Positions 4,063-5,582 of a DNA stretch of 5,582 nt are shown here, piece after piece. A model generated the notes under the pieces. It was not told the DNA's origin. It saw nothing but the letters and a program-made list of their open reading frames with translations, and did not search any database. Location of the stretch: positions 1 through 5,582 of the forward strand of contig DATJFD010000086.1 in assembly GCA_035495855.1 (NCBI GenBank), in the 5' to 3' direction. The stretch is from JAHFIW01 sp035495855 (GTDB lineage Bacteria; Patescibacteriota; Patescibacteriia; SG8-24). Numbering within the stretch: position 1 is the stretch's first letter; every line of letters starts with the position of its first letter. The position numbers and the translations under genes are program-made.

Positions 4063-5582
4063 ATGCCCTTGCCGGCGCTGTCTTGAGCACCTTCTTGAGA
4101 TAATCGGCGGTCCTGGAGCCCTTCACCTTGAGCACGTCCTTGGGCGTACCCTCGGCGACCACTTCGCCGCCGCCGTCGCCGCCCTCCGGGCCCATGTCGA
4201 TGACCCAGTCGGCCGATTTGATGACGTCGAGGTTGTGCTCGATGATGAGCACCGTGTTCCCCTTCTCCACCAGCTGGTTCAGCACCACGAGCAGTCGCTT
4301 GATGTCGTCGAAATGGAGGCCGGTCGTGGGCTCGTCCAGGATGTAGAGGGTGCGGCCGGTGGCGCGGCGGGAGAGCTCGGTGGCGAGCTTCACGCGCTGG
4401 GCCTCGCCGCCCGAGAGCGTCGTGGCCGATTGGCCGAGCTTGAGGTAGCCGAGGCCGACGTCGCGCAGCACGTTGAGCTTGTCGGCGATGAGCGGCTGGT
4501 CCGCGAAGAACGTCGCCGATTCCTCGACCGACATCTCGAGCACGTCGGCGATGGTCTTGTCCTTGAAGTGGATCTCCAGCGCCTCTGCGTTGTAGCGCTT
4601 GCCGCGGCACTCCGTGCACTCGATGTAGACGTCGGGCAGGAACTGCATCTCGATGCGCACCAGGCCTTCGCCCGCGCAAGCCTCGCAGCGGCCGCCGCCC
4701 TTCACGTTGAAGCTGAACTTGCCGGCGTCGTAGCCCTTCATCTTGGCCTCCGGCACCTCGGTGAAGAGGTCGCGGATGGCGGTGAAGACGCCCGTGTAGG
4801 TGGCGGGGTTCGAGCGCGGGGTGCGGCCGATCGGCGACTGGTCGATGCTGATGACCTTGTCGATGTCGTTCATCCCCTTGATCTCCTTGTGCGCGCCGGG
4901 GTTCTCCTTCGCGCGGTAGAACTTCTTGGCGAGCGCGCGAGAGAGGATGTCGACGACGAGCGTCGACTTGCCGGAGCCGGAGACGCCGGTGACGCAAACG
5001 AACATGCCGAGCGGGAACCGCACGGTAACGTTCTTGAGGTTGAACTCGGACGCGCCCTTCACGATGAGCGCCTTGCCGTTGCCCTTGCGGTACCGGAGCG
5101 GCGTCGGGATGGAGTCCTTGCCGGTCATGTAGCGCCCGGTGATGGAGGCCTTGTTCTTCTTGAGCTCGGACGGCGTGCCCTCGGCGATGATCTTGCCGCC
5201 GAACGCGCCCGCGCCGGGGCCCATGTCGATGACGTAATCCGCCGCCTCGATGGTGGCCTCGTCATGCTCCACGACGATGACGGTGTTGCCCTGGTCACGC
5301 AGCTTCTTGAGCGCGTCGATGAGCTTGTCGTTGTCGCGCGGATGCAGGCCGATCGAAGGCTCGTCCAGGATGTAGATGACGCCGGAGAGATCGGTGCCGA
5401 GCTGGGTGGCGAGGCGGACGCGCTGGAGCTCGCCGCCGGACAGCGTGATGGCGGCGCGGTCGAGCGTCAGGTACCCGAGGCCGACCTCGGAGAGGTTCTT
5501 GAGGCGGAGCGTGACCTCGCGCAGCGCCTGGCCGGCGATCTTGATCTCGCGCTCGGAGAGGAGCGGTTCCTTGCCCTTCTTG
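4061..5582 (-). CDS. uvrA: Excinuclease ABC subunit A (UvrA), C-terminal half
   Basis: UvrA is the damage-sensing ABC-type ATPase of nucleotide excision repair. As a dimer it loads UvrB onto lesions in the cytosol. The frame is open to the window edge, so the start lies beyond it. About 506 residues are visible, roughly the last 54% of a typical protein of about 940. In order from the edge these are the first ATPase's signature LSGGELQR (47-54) and Walker B ILDEPSIGLH (71-80) with VEHDE; the second Walker A, GVSGSGKST (199-207); the zinc-finger cysteines CEAC and CTEC (299/302 and 322/325); SVEESATFF; the second signature LSGGEAQR (389-396); and Walker B ILDEPTTGLH (414-423) with IIEHNLDVIKSADWVIDMGP. 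All key residues in view are intact. The C-terminus (KKVLKTAPARA) is short, and the stop is TAG. A terminator follows, and the propeller gene has its own promoter, so the two genes are not an operon. Confidence 0.98.
   Translation of the reverse strand, partial: KKGKEPLLSEREIKIAGQALREVTLRLKNLSEVGLGYLTLDRAAITLSGGELQRVRLATQLGTDLSGVIYILDEPSIGLHPRDNDKLIDALKKLRDQGNTVIVVEHDEATIEAADYVIDMGPGAGAFGGKIIAEGTPSELKKNKASITGRYMTGKDSIPTPLRYRKGNGKALIVKGASEFNLKNVTVRFPLGMFVCVTGVSGSGKSTLVVDILSRALAKKFYRAKENPGAHKEIKGMNDIDKVISIDQSPIGRTPRSNPATYTGVFTAIRDLFTEVPEAKMKGYDAGKFSFNVKGGGRCEACAGEGLVRIEMQFLPDVYIECTECRGKRYNAEALEIHFKDKTIADVLEMSVEESATFFADQPLIADKLNVLRDVGLGYLKLGQSATTLSGGEAQRVKLATELSRRATGRTLYILDEPTTGLHFDDIKRLLVVLNQLVEKGNTVLIIEHNLDVIKSADWVIDMGPEGGDGGGEVVAEGTPKDVLKVKGSRTADYLKKVLKTAPARA

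Noticed and set aside
4026..4997. A 323-codon minus-strand open frame within uvrA
   Set aside because: It is an Arg/His-rich shadow frame overlapping intact UvrA motifs and has no domain of its own.

Overview
The window looks like an ordinary chromosomal segment of a GC-rich bacterium. The likeliest source is the Candidate Phyla Radiation (Patescibacteria, Parcubacteria-like). The evidence is an archaeal-type cytidylate kinase beside the gene for a small ribosomal protein L19 of the form with an acidic N-terminal extension, and a secreted beta-propeller protein that ends in a duplicated domain I recall from many Parcubacteria exported proteins. The affiliation comes from family knowledge, not from a search. 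All reading frames fit the standard bacterial code.

Three plus-strand genes fill the left part: the 3' two-thirds or so of an RluA-family pseudouridine synthase (2-496, start outside the window), a cytidylate kinase (558-1178) and ribosomal protein L19 (best start 1085, end 1510), which is closed by a strong intrinsic terminator. The kinase and L19 frames overlap by about 94-121 bases. In the overlap the kinase gains an Arg/Pro-rich tail that its family does not normally have.

From 1511 to 2163 there is no convincing protein gene, but the DNA is dense in structure. It holds two diverged, inverted copies of an element of about 90 bases, each with a long hairpin. Between them lie two oppositely oriented REP-like palindromes whose stems differ in sequence but keep pairing. 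A further 117-base element (1989-2105) folds into a very long stem and is followed by a strong terminator. A weak promoter-like sequence just upstream makes it a candidate small RNA. This region is the least explained part of the window.

The right part is on the minus strand. A secreted beta-propeller protein (2164-3897) has its own textbook sigma-70 promoter, which overlaps a small inverted repeat. Upstream of it is the C-terminal half of excinuclease subunit UvrA (4061 to the window edge), which ends in its own hairpin terminator. The L19 and propeller genes converge on the structured region.

Functionally the genes are rRNA modification, pyrimidine nucleotide metabolism, the ribosome, an exported protein of unknown role and nucleotide excision repair. 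I see no defence system, CRISPR array, tRNA, rRNA or intact mobile element.
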